This document shows positions 35,372 to 43,185 of a stretch of DNA of 64,000 bases, one piece after another. The number at the start of each line of letters is the position of its first letter. Positions within the stretch are counted from its first letter, which is position 1. The notes below the pieces were generated by a model. The model was not told the DNA's origin and ran no database searches. It saw only the letters and a program-made list of their open reading frames with translations. The stretch is taken from the NCBI GenBank assembly GCA_014378525.1, contig JACMNL010000074.1:22059-86058 (forward strand), read 5' to 3'. This stretch comes from Bacteriovorax sp. GTDB taxonomy: Bacteria > Bdellovibrionota > Bacteriovoracia > Bacteriovoracales > Bacteriovoracaceae. Position numbers and translations under genes: made by a program.

Positions 35372-35722
35372 TTATGGTGTCACTTCCACGGCCTGTTTTT
35401 CAACTTGTTTCAAATCAATTTTTTTTGCATTCAACAGTTCAACTGCTTTATCGGGGTCTTTTCTCACCATGTTTACAGCAATATCTTTAATCCCGTTGAC
35501 CTGCGCATCGGTCATAACTGCAATTTCTTTTTTTGCTTTCTGATAATCGGCATCTGTTATTTTTCCCTGCTTTTTAAGCATTTCGAGACTCTTAATTATT
35601 TCGTCTTTTGAAACAGAAATATTTGAGAGCGGATCTACATTGAGGTCTTCTGCTGCAGATAATGGTGAATGAAAGCTAAAGAAAGTAAAAAGAGAGACGA
35701 GCAGGATTTTGCCAGTAAACAT
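35372..35722 (-). CDS. Unknown small secreted protein with SHOCT-like helix pair
   Basis: A 116-residue protein with a signal peptide (about 1-24, ending SAA). The mature part contains LKKQGKITDADYQKAKKEI, resembling the SHOCT oligomerisation motif, followed by two further helices. The stop lies nine bases from the end of the upstream plus-strand gene. Function unknown. Confidence 0.6.
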   Translation of the reverse strand: MFTGKILLVSLFTFFSFHSPLSAAEDLNVDPLSNISVSKDEIIKSLEMLKKQGKITDADYQKAKKEIAVMTDAQVNGIKDIAVNMVRKDPDKAVELLNAKKIDLKQVEKQAVEVTP

Positions 35723-35818
35723 CGAAATTCCTCCTAAGCTAAAACTTTGAGCAGAATATCACAGGAAAAAAAATGGAGGGAAAATATGTGTAAGTAGCTG
35801 ATGGAGGGTAAAGTTTTG

Positions 35819-35843
35819 AGCACCTCTATGAATGGAGGTGCCC
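35819..35843 (-). terminator. Hairpin downstream of yebC
   Basis: Inverted repeat GCACCTC...GAGGTGC lies 23 bases past the yebC stop on the minus strand. There is no strong T-run, so termination may be inefficient or the hairpin may serve another purpose. Confidence 0.45.
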
Positions 35844-35865
35844 AAGAATTGTGGAGTCTTTATAA

Positions 35866-36597
35866 TTAAAGATCAGCGAATGAGTCGTCGTACTTAACGT
35901 TGTGGTAAACTTTCGTTACGTCATCATCACTTTCAAGCAGGTCAACAAGCTTTGTGACAGTCTTAAACGTTTCTTTATCAATCTCTTTAAATGTAAGCGG
36001 CACTCTTTCAAGGCCTGCTTCTTCTGCTTTAAGTTTTAACTGATCAAGTTTTGTTTGAATCGGGCCGAACGCTTCCATTGGCCCTGTGACAGTGTAAAAA
36101 CCATCTTCAAGAATAACATCATCCGCACCCGCATCGATCATATCTAAAGTGAAGTCATCTTCATTTAAACCAGCTTCTGGGATTTCAAATACAGCTTTAC
36201 GTTCGAACACGAACTGAAGACAGCCCGTAGTTCCAAGAGATCCGCCGCACTTGTTGAAAAAGTTTCTTACGTTCGCAACAGTTCTTGTCCCGTTGTTAGT
36301 AGAGGCTTCAACGAAAATCGCAACACCGTTTGGCCCGTAACCTTCATAAGCGATATCCGCGTATCCTTCATCTTCATTTCCCATACCTTTTTTAATGGCA
36401 CGGTCGATGTTGTCTTTAGGAACGTTATATTTTCTTGATTTTTCCAGAGCGATTCGAAGCATGAAGTTTGATTCAATCTCTTCGCCACCTTGTTTTACTG
36501 CTTTTGTGACTTCGCGAAGGCACTTTGTATACATCAACGATCTGATTTTATCCTGATCGCCTTTTTTTTCTTTGATGTTATTCCACTTACGTCCCAT
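35866..36597 (-). CDS. YebC/PmpR-family protein, YeeN-type
   Basis: A 243-residue protein beginning MGRKWNNIKEKKGDQDK, the form seen in YeeN-like members of the YebC family. The family motif EGYGPNGVAIFVEASTNN is present in the middle. YebC proteins are reported both as transcriptional regulators and as ribosome-associated factors that help translate proline-rich stretches. It lies 46 bases downstream of a GNAT gene that follows an ABC-F gene, so three translation-linked genes may share a transcript. Confidence 0.9.
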   Translation of the reverse strand: MGRKWNNIKEKKGDQDKIRSLMYTKCLREVTKAVKQGGEEIESNFMLRIALEKSRKYNVPKDNIDRAIKKGMGNEDEGYADIAYEGYGPNGVAIFVEASTNNGTRTVANVRNFFNKCGGSLGTTGCLQFVFERKAVFEIPEAGLNEDDFTLDMIDAGADDVILEDGFYTVTGPMEAFGPIQTKLDQLKLKAEEAGLERVPLTFKEIDKETFKTVTKLVDLLESDDDVTKVYHNVKYDDSFADL

Positions 36598-36643
36598 GGG
36601 TCTTCCTTCGATGTAGTAGTTCTTAAAAGTTTGAAAAATTTTA

Positions 36644-37147
36644 TCAGTTTTTTAACGGAGCTTCAAAATAAATAAAGCCATCACCTGTGTGTTTTAGCAG
36701 TAAAGGCGATCGGGTTTTCGAGAATTTATCCAATAAGCGGGTCATTTTCAGATTGCTGGTGTGGTAATCACCATAAAAATGAGTAATGCCTACGGCCACT
36801 GCTCTTGCAGCGACTTCATCTAAAAGTTTTTTGCCGAGACCCATTCCCTGATAACAATCGACAATAACAATTCCTATTTCAGCGTGAGTTTCCATATCAG
36901 ATTTTTTTATCGCCCTGATAACTCCTGCCGGTAACTGCTGGCCGTCTTTGTGATGAACGGCAACGTAGGCGAGGTGATGGATTTGATCGACTTCAGTGAG
37001 AAACTGCAGCTCTTTTTCGCTGAATTCCTTTTTGTTGGTGAAAAATCTCTGGCGGATGGATTCCGGAGATAACATCTTCAATCCAACCTGAATCTGGATT
37101 TTATCTGCCGGAAGAATAGGTCTTATTTCAAAATAATCTTCACTCAA
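36644..37147 (-). CDS. GNAT-family N-acetyltransferase
   Basis: A 167-residue protein with the GNAT fold. Motif A is HAEIGIVIVDCYQGMGLGKKLLDEV (acetyl-CoA pyrophosphate loop QGMGLGKK), with a later HFYGDYHTSNLKMTRLLDKF. The N-terminal SPESIRQRFF resembles domains attached to CoA ligase-type acetyltransferases. Substrate unknown. It begins two bases after the ABC-F gene stop, so the two are coupled. Confidence 0.85.
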   Translation of the reverse strand: MSEDYFEIRPILPADKIQIQVGLKMLSPESIRQRFFTNKKEFSEKELQFLTEVDQIHHLAYVAVHHKDGQQLPAGVIRAIKKSDMETHAEIGIVIVDCYQGMGLGKKLLDEVAARAVAVGITHFYGDYHTSNLKMTRLLDKFSKTRSPLLLKHTGDGFIYFEAPLKN

Positions 37148-37149
37148 AA

Positions 37150-38733
37150 TTATTGTAGTCCCAAATATTCATCAAAAGATTTCTCAACATCGATGATTGA
37201 TCCATCAGGTTGAATATCAATAATTCTGTTGGCCACAGTCTGAACGAATTCATGATCGTGACAGGCAAAAATTAAAGTTGAATCGTATTTTTTAAGTCCT
37301 TCGTTCACTGATGTAATACTTTCAAGATCCAAATGGTTTGTTGGTCCGTCCATGATTAAAACGTTCGGAGCTTCAAGCATCATTTTAGAAAGCATCATAC
37401 GAACTTTTTCACCACCGGATAAAACGTTGGTTTTTTTCTGTGACTCTTCACCTGTGAATAACATACGCCCTAAAAATCCACGTACGAATGATTCATCTTT
37501 ATCTTCAGAAAAATCTCTTAACCAGTCGACTAAGTTATATTTTCCATCGACGAAAAATTCTGTGTTGTCAGCAGGGAAGTATGACCTCTGGGCAGTTACA
37601 CCCCAGTTTACATTACCTGAGTCCGCTTTTGATTTTCCCATCAGGATGTCCATTAAAACACCACACTGAAGGTCTGTTCCAAGAAGAACGATTTTATCAG
37701 TTTTTCTCACCTGGAAATTAATGTTCTTGAATAGAACTTTTCCATCGATAGTTTTAGAAAGTTTTTCAACAGTAAGAACGTCTTTACCAATATCTTTTTT
37801 CGCTTTGAAGTGAACGAATGGATATTTTCTTGTCGAAGGCTGGATATCTTCCAGAGTAATTTTATCCAGAGTTTTTTGTCTTGATGTGGCCTGTTTAGAT
37901 TTCGAAGCGTTTGCAGAAAAGCGCGCGATGAAGTCTTTAAGTTCCTGCATTTTTTCTTCAGTCTTTTTATTTTGGTTGGACTTAAGAGTCATTGCAAGTT
38001 GAGAAGACTGGTACCAGAAGTCGTAGTTACCGGCGTAAATTTTAATTTTTCCGAAGTCGATGTCGGCCATGTGAGTACACACTTTATTTAAAAAGTGACG
38101 GTCATGGGAAACAACGATAACCGTGTTTTCAAAACCGGCCAGGAAATTTTCCAGCCAGTGAATAGCTTTCATGTCCAAATGGTTGGTAGGTTCATCGAGT
38201 AAAAGAATATCTGGTTTACCGAAAAGCGCTTGAGCAAGAAGAACTTTTACTTTTTCTCCACCATTAAGTTCATTCATTTTCCTTGATAACAATTCTTCTT
38301 TAATACCTAAACCAGAAAGAAGAACGGCCGCTTCAGATTCTGCTTCCCATCCATTCATTTCGCCAAATTGTGCTTCTAAATCAGCAGCTCTCAGGCCATC
38401 AGCATCCGAAAAATCTTCTTTAGCGTATAGTGTATCTTTTTCTTCCATCACTTCCATAAGGTGTTTGTTCCCCATGATAACAACTTTCAGAACTTCGATA
38501 TCTTCGTATAAAAAGTGATCCTGTTTTAAAATTGAAAGGCGTTGTCCAGGTGTGATGAACACGTGGCCCGCTGTACTAGGAATTTCACCCGAAAGAATTT
38601 TTAAGAACGTAGATTTCCCGGCACCGTTAGCTCCGATAAGCCCGTAACAATTTCCCGGAGTGAACTTAATATCCACTTCATCAAAAAGTTTTCTGGCACC
38701 GTATCTTAGTCCGACGTTTTGGCAAATAATCAT
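37150..38733 (-). CDS. ABC-F family ATPase, YbiT-like
   Basis: A 527-residue soluble protein with two ABC domains. Domain 1 has Walker A GANGAGKST (about 34-42), LNGGEKVK and LLDEPTNHLD; domain 2 has a weaker Walker A region (LGTDLQCGV) and LSGGEKVRM with IMDGPTNHLD. The linker between them is charged and helical. ABC-F proteins act on ribosomes during elongation stalls. Two oddities are visible: domain 2 lacks the classical GxxGxGKS/T, and its Walker B reads DGPTNHLD with Gly in place of the catalytic Glu. Length and layout match YbiT. Confidence 0.9.
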   Translation of the reverse strand: MIICQNVGLRYGARKLFDEVDIKFTPGNCYGLIGANGAGKSTFLKILSGEIPSTAGHVFITPGQRLSILKQDHFLYEDIEVLKVVIMGNKHLMEVMEEKDTLYAKEDFSDADGLRAADLEAQFGEMNGWEAESEAAVLLSGLGIKEELLSRKMNELNGGEKVKVLLAQALFGKPDILLLDEPTNHLDMKAIHWLENFLAGFENTVIVVSHDRHFLNKVCTHMADIDFGKIKIYAGNYDFWYQSSQLAMTLKSNQNKKTEEKMQELKDFIARFSANASKSKQATSRQKTLDKITLEDIQPSTRKYPFVHFKAKKDIGKDVLTVEKLSKTIDGKVLFKNINFQVRKTDKIVLLGTDLQCGVLMDILMGKSKADSGNVNWGVTAQRSYFPADNTEFFVDGKYNLVDWLRDFSEDKDESFVRGFLGRMLFTGEESQKKTNVLSGGEKVRMMLSKMMLEAPNVLIMDGPTNHLDLESITSVNEGLKKYDSTLIFACHDHEFVQTVANRIIDIQPDGSIIDVEKSFDEYLGLQ

Positions 38734-38818
38734 ATGGTATTCCTCATTTTAGATAGACCCGGAACATAGCTTAAATGAAAGAAAAAGTCAGGGGTTATTC
38801 GATCGAATTATCACTAAG

Positions 38819-39199
38819 ATGAAGCATGGAGATAAAATCTTTCCTAGACGATGGCTTTTTTGGCAGAGTAATACTATAGGACTTGTCCATTATAGCGACT
38901 CGGTTGGTCATAGACCAGGAGGAACTTTGAATACAGAAAACGTAAATGCAGACTTTCTACCTAAATATGAAACAGCTAGAATAGCAGTCGAGCGCGCGCG
39001 CCAGATTGTGAAAGAAAATAACGAAATGATCTCCAAATTGAAGTCGGATGATGATATTTCAGACGGCAGCGGAGATTATGATGCGTTCCTAGAGGCAGAA
39101 AGTTTCTCTCATCAAGACTCTTACGCCTTTGATCTTTATAAAATAAAATCAACTAACGGTATCAAAGATTTTATTAAAGACGTATTTGGAGTTCATTAA
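38819..39199 (+). CDS. Unknown 126-residue protein
   Basis: A cytosolic protein without signal peptide. The N-terminus is basic and aromatic (FPRRWLFWQ), the middle helical (RIAVERARQIVKENNEMISKL), and the tail acidic and aromatic. No family is recognised. The start lacks a clear ribosome site. The next small gene begins two bases after its stop, and rapA follows, so the three may be co-transcribed. Confidence 0.55.
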   Translation: MKHGDKIFPRRWLFWQSNTIGLVHYSDSVGHRPGGTLNTENVNADFLPKYETARIAVERARQIVKENNEMISKLKSDDDISDGSGDYDAFLEAESFSHQDSYAFDLYKIKSTNGIKDFIKDVFGVH

Positions 39200-39201
39200 T
39201 C

Positions 39202-39333
39202 ATGTCGAAAAAAATTAAGCCTCAGAAAAGCCATTTAACTACTGACGAAAAAGAGTTAGGCAAAAAGCACGTCTATCTGATTATTGCTATGATCGTTGTA
39301 GGATTGGCAGTAGCTATCTATAATATGCAGTAA
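39202..39333 (+). CDS. Small single-span membrane protein (43 residues)
   Basis: An open frame of 43 codons encodes a basic N-terminus (MSKKIKPQKSHLT), a charged segment and one transmembrane helix (VYLIIAMIVVGLAVAIYNMQ). It begins two bases after the upstream gene stop and lies 27 bases before rapA. The clean membrane helix and tight spacing support a real gene. Function unknown. Confidence 0.6.
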   Translation: MSKKIKPQKSHLTTDEKELGKKHVYLIIAMIVVGLAVAIYNMQ

Positions 39334-39360
39334 TACTTTTTCCACAAAAGGACATTAATT

Positions 39361-42060
39361 GTGAGTAATCTCGTTCCAGGCCAGCGCTTCATGAGTGAAA
39401 CTGAGCCAGAATTAGGACTTGGTATTCTATCGACGGTAGAAAACAAGACCGTAAAAATATCTTTTTTAGCAGCTAAAACAGAAAGAACATACGGATCAAA
39501 AGGCGCACCCATTAAACGCGTCGTCTTTGCTGTAGGTGATGAAGTTACACTTCGCTCAGGCGAAAAAATTACCGTTGAAGAAATTATCGATGAAGAAGGT
39601 ATCGTTGATTATAAATCACCCTCGGGAATTTATAACGAGCGCGAGCTGTCTGATTCGTTAAGTTTTAACAAACCGGAAGACAGACTCTTTACGGGATCTG
39701 TCGATGCACCTTCTTTATTTGAACTGAGATATAAAACTCTGTGGAATAAAAACCGCATGACTCAGTCAAAAGTCCGTGGCTTCATTGGCGGAAGAATGGA
39801 TCTTATTCCTCACCAGTTTTATGTGGCCAACCAGATTTCAGACAGGCCGATCCCAAGAGTTCTTCTTGCAGATGAAGTTGGACTTGGAAAAACAATTGAA
39901 GCAGGTCTTGCGCTTCATCATCTGATTTTATCGGAGAGAGTGAAGCGCGCTCTGATTCTTGTTCCTGATTCACTGGTGTACCAGTGGTTCATTGAAATGC
40001 TTCGCAAATTTAATTTATCATTCGTGACGATGAACCAGGAAACTCACTTAGAGCCCGGTACAAATCCATTTACTGAAAATGATTTTGTCATTGTGAATAT
40101 CGGACTTTTAAAAGGTGCCGACATGGCCCGCAAACTTATGATGGAAGCTACGTGGGACATCATGATTGTCGATGAAGCTCACCAGCTGAAGTGGAGTCAG
40201 GAAAGTGTTTCAGCAGAATATAAAATTGTTGAAATGATCGCTAAAAAATCGAAAGGACTTTTACTATTAACTGCGACACCTGAACAGCTGGGAATGGAAG
40301 GACACTTTGCACGTTTAAAACTTCTTGATCCGGACAGGTTTTATGACTACCCAAAATTCCTGGAAGAGACAACTCACTATGAAGAAGTCGCAAAAGAGGC
40401 AAGAGCGCTGATTAAAAAAGGCGGACAAGAAAGTGAAGTAAAGTTAAAAGAGCTGCAGGATCTTCATGGTCCGGGAAGAATCTTTTTTAGAAATACCAGA
40501 AACAGAATGAGCAAACATTTTTCTTTTTTTCCTAAAAGAATTTTACATTCATATCCGCTGGAAAGTAAAAAAACGCAATACCTTGGTTTAGAAGATGAAG
40601 AAACCATCGGGCCTTCATTTGATATGAAGCTCGACTGGATGTCGGAGTTTTTAAACCGTCACCTCGGCGAAAAAATCTTACTCATTACAAAATCAAAAAC
40701 TAAAGTACTATGCCTGGAGCAGTTGTTAAAAGACCGCCATCCTGGGCTGAATATCGGCGTCTTTCATTCGGGACTTTCATTTGTCGCAAGAGACAGACAG
40801 GCCGCTTATTTCGCTGATCCTGAAGGCGCAGATATTTTATTATGTACGGAAATCGGAAGTGAAGGACGCAATTTTGAGTTTGCTCATCACCTGGTTTTAT
40901 TTGACCTGCCGATGTACCCCGATCTTTTAGAGCAACGTATTGGTCGTTTGGATCGTATCGGACAGGAAAGTGATATTCACCTTCACGTGCCTTACATTGT
41001 AAGTTCGTATGATGAAGTGTTATTTCAGTGGTTCAACACAGGTCTCGATGCTTTCGTTCATTCGGCCAAAGGTGCGAGTATCGTTCATCAGCAACTGCAG
41101 ACTTTATTAGAACAATATTTAAATGAACCTGAAAAATGTTTTAAGGACCCGGCCATCCTTCAGGATTTTTTAGAGACAACTCAAAAAGAATTTAAAGAAG
41201 TTTCTCACAAGCTGGAAGAAGGCCGCGACATTCTGGTTGAGCTCAATTCTTTCAAGGAAGAAGAAGCTAAGGCCATAATCGATGAAGTGAAAAAGTTTGA
41301 TGAAGAATCAAACTTAGTTCATTACATGAATGAAGTTTTTCAGGAACTCGGTGTTGATATTGAAGATCTCGATGATGGAGTGTATTTCATCCGTCCGAGT
41401 GACAATATGTATATTCCTTATTTCCCGGGACTACCTGTCGATGGAATCAGGATTACCTATGAAAGAAAGACGGCCTTAAGGCGTGAAGATGTTGAATTTC
41501 TGACGTGGGATCACCCGATGGTTGTCGGAGTTATCGATCTTATCCTGAGCAACACTTATGGAAATATGAGTGTGATGATCAGAAAAAAAGCAGGGGCCAC
41601 TAAAACATTCATCGAAACATTTTATAAACTTCAAGTCGTAGCTCCAAAGAATTTAAGTCCTGAAAGATTTTTTCCACCCACACCTATCAGAGTTCTGGTT
41701 GATAGCACGGGAGAGAATTTCTCGGCAAAGTTTGAAAAGAGTGACATCGATGAAAAGATCAATGGCGCTGATCCTGAGACAATTAGAAAGGCCAGGAGTC
41801 TTCCAAAGCCTGCAGTCCAGAAAGTTCTTCAGGCAGCTCACCAACACGCTTTAGTGCAGGCCCAGGAGCTTAAATCAAAGTATAAAAAGAATATGATCGA
41901 GCATCTGGATGCAGAAAAAATGCGTTTATTAAAACTTAAGGCCGTAAACCCTGTGGTTCGCCCTGAAGAGATCGATGCCATTACGTCACAGATAGAAGTT
42001 CTTTCTAAATGTTATGATGAAGCAGAAGTTGTACTGGATTCTTTAAGAGTTATTTTCTAA
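39361..42060 (+). CDS. rapA: RNA polymerase-associated helicase RapA/HepA-like
   Basis: An 899-residue Swi2/Snf2-family ATPase. The N-terminus (LVPGQRFMSETEPELGLGI and the following strands) matches the Tudor-like domain of RapA that contacts RNA polymerase. The helicase core has motif I DEVGLGKT (about 171-178), motif II DEAH (271-274), a TATPEQ motif III and a C-terminal motif VI region EQRIGRLDRIGQ. RapA recycles RNA polymerase stalled on DNA or RNA. It is slightly shorter than the 968-residue E. coli protein. Translation starts at GTG. It is convergent with the HD-domain gene, with six bases between the stops. Confidence 0.92.
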   Translation: MSNLVPGQRFMSETEPELGLGILSTVENKTVKISFLAAKTERTYGSKGAPIKRVVFAVGDEVTLRSGEKITVEEIIDEEGIVDYKSPSGIYNERELSDSLSFNKPEDRLFTGSVDAPSLFELRYKTLWNKNRMTQSKVRGFIGGRMDLIPHQFYVANQISDRPIPRVLLADEVGLGKTIEAGLALHHLILSERVKRALILVPDSLVYQWFIEMLRKFNLSFVTMNQETHLEPGTNPFTENDFVIVNIGLLKGADMARKLMMEATWDIMIVDEAHQLKWSQESVSAEYKIVEMIAKKSKGLLLLTATPEQLGMEGHFARLKLLDPDRFYDYPKFLEETTHYEEVAKEARALIKKGGQESEVKLKELQDLHGPGRIFFRNTRNRMSKHFSFFPKRILHSYPLESKKTQYLGLEDEETIGPSFDMKLDWMSEFLNRHLGEKILLITKSKTKVLCLEQLLKDRHPGLNIGVFHSGLSFVARDRQAAYFADPEGADILLCTEIGSEGRNFEFAHHLVLFDLPMYPDLLEQRIGRLDRIGQESDIHLHVPYIVSSYDEVLFQWFNTGLDAFVHSAKGASIVHQQLQTLLEQYLNEPEKCFKDPAILQDFLETTQKEFKEVSHKLEEGRDILVELNSFKEEEAKAIIDEVKKFDEESNLVHYMNEVFQELGVDIEDLDDGVYFIRPSDNMYIPYFPGLPVDGIRITYERKTALRREDVEFLTWDHPMVVGVIDLILSNTYGNMSVMIRKKAGATKTFIETFYKLQVVAPKNLSPERFFPPTPIRVLVDSTGENFSAKFEKSDIDEKINGADPETIRKARSLPKPAVQKVLQAAHQHALVQAQELKSKYKKNMIEHLDAEKMRLLKLKAVNPVVRPEEIDAITSQIEVLSKCYDEAEVVLDSLRVIF

Positions 42061-42066
42061 AAAAAT

Positions 42067-43005
42067 TTAATCGAGAAGTCCTTCTTTCTGGAGGACTTTC
42101 TTAAAGTCATTCAGAAGATTCAATTCGTAGTTACCAAGCTCATCAATCATCATATCTTTCAACGTCTGAGTAGGGCTGGTTTTATTAGTGATAATTCTCT
42201 TATCGTAGTTGTTGACCATCGATAAAATTTCTTCGAGCTGAGAAAGTTTTTTCTTCTTATTAGGACCTAAACCACTCTGAACTTCTTCGTGATTGATCAC
42301 GAGTTCAAGAATTACAGGAGTCACGAATGGTTTTTCTCTTAGAATGATGGCAGCATCTTTACAATGTAAATAATAAACGCGCTTGTCATCGTTGGTGAAA
42401 GCTTTTTTAGGTTTTGTAAAAAGCGCCAGGTCGTCTTTATGCAAAGTCGTAAGTCCGATATCGTGAATAAGAGCGGCCGTCCCAAGGTCATCCATTTCCT
42501 GTTCTGTACAACGTCTTACTTCCGCAAGTTTTACGGAAAGGGCACAGACATTGAGAGAGTGTTTGATAATCTCTTCGTTTTTCTCTGCTTTTTTTCCGAA
42601 GATTTTTTTAAGTGCATCCGGATTACCGGTAATAACCTGACGTAAACTTTTCGCTGCTTTTTCAGTAGCCCGGAAAGCACTTTCTGTCGGATTAGTATTC
42701 ATTCTTTCGATGGCAGAGCTTGCTGCTCCTTCGGCCATATTAACTTTTTCTTCAAGTTCTGCTTTTGGATTTGAAAGTGTTTCGTCCAAAAGTGCATCGA
42801 GAAATTTCTGGTAATTCACTTCATCTCTTTCAGTAATATAAAATTTGGCAATTTTCTGCGATTTTAATTTCTGAAATTTTTCTTCAGATAATTGCTCGCC
42901 GTTTTTTGCATAACAAAGATAGTGATCTTTGAAATGGATGTAGAGGTCGAACGTCAGGTTTCTGAGCGGCTTTACTGTCGAAATGCGAAGAGGGGTGTAT
43001 TCCAT
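42067..43005 (-). CDS. HD-GYP-related protein with degenerate GYP motif
   Basis: A 312-residue protein. The N-terminal domain (about 1-70, starting PLRISTVKPLRNLTFDLYI) is the type often found in front of HD-GYP domains. The HD domain has H149, H181-D182 (ALIHDIG) and H214. The signature that should read HHExxDGxGYP is here NHEEVQSGLGP (about 238-248), so the GYP part is lost. HD-GYP enzymes hydrolyse cyclic di-GMP; this one may bind the nucleotide or act on another substrate. It is divergent from the ABC-F gene and convergent with rapA. Confidence 0.82.
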   Translation of the reverse strand: MEYTPLRISTVKPLRNLTFDLYIHFKDHYLCYAKNGEQLSEEKFQKLKSQKIAKFYITERDEVNYQKFLDALLDETLSNPKAELEEKVNMAEGAASSAIERMNTNPTESAFRATEKAAKSLRQVITGNPDALKKIFGKKAEKNEEIIKHSLNVCALSVKLAEVRRCTEQEMDDLGTAALIHDIGLTTLHKDDLALFTKPKKAFTNDDKRVYYLHCKDAAIILREKPFVTPVILELVINHEEVQSGLGPNKKKKLSQLEEILSMVNNYDKRIITNKTSPTQTLKDMMIDELGNYELNLLNDFKKVLQKEGLLD

Positions 43006-43062
43006 AGCTATATTCTAGAGAAAATCGGAAAAATTACAATATTTATAACAATTATCGGAGTA

Positions 43063-43185
43063 ATGAAGTCAAAGACAAAAAAGCATCAAGCGTCATTGTC
43101 AACAGATGCACAAAACATTTCGCCAAAGGGATGGCATTTCTGGTATTGTAGGCAAAAAAAATTTCGAGGAATACAGACACAATGA
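43063..43185 (+). CDS. Possible short leader ORF overlapping the ABC-F start
   Basis: A 40-codon frame (MKSKTKKHQASLS...) ends at a TGA that overlaps the ABC-F ATG as ATGA, the usual sign of translational coupling. It is basic and includes GWHFWYC. GGAG is only two bases from its ATG, which weakens the case. It could be a leader peptide for the ABC-F gene or a chance frame. Confidence 0.25.
   Translation: MKSKTKKHQASLSTDAQNISPKGWHFWYCRQKKFRGIQTQ

Noticed and set aside
42892..43185. 97-codon plus-strand frame across the divergent region before the ABC-F gene
   Set aside because: Most of it lies antisense to the HD-domain gene and has no ribosome site; only the last 40 codons were kept, as a weak leader candidate.
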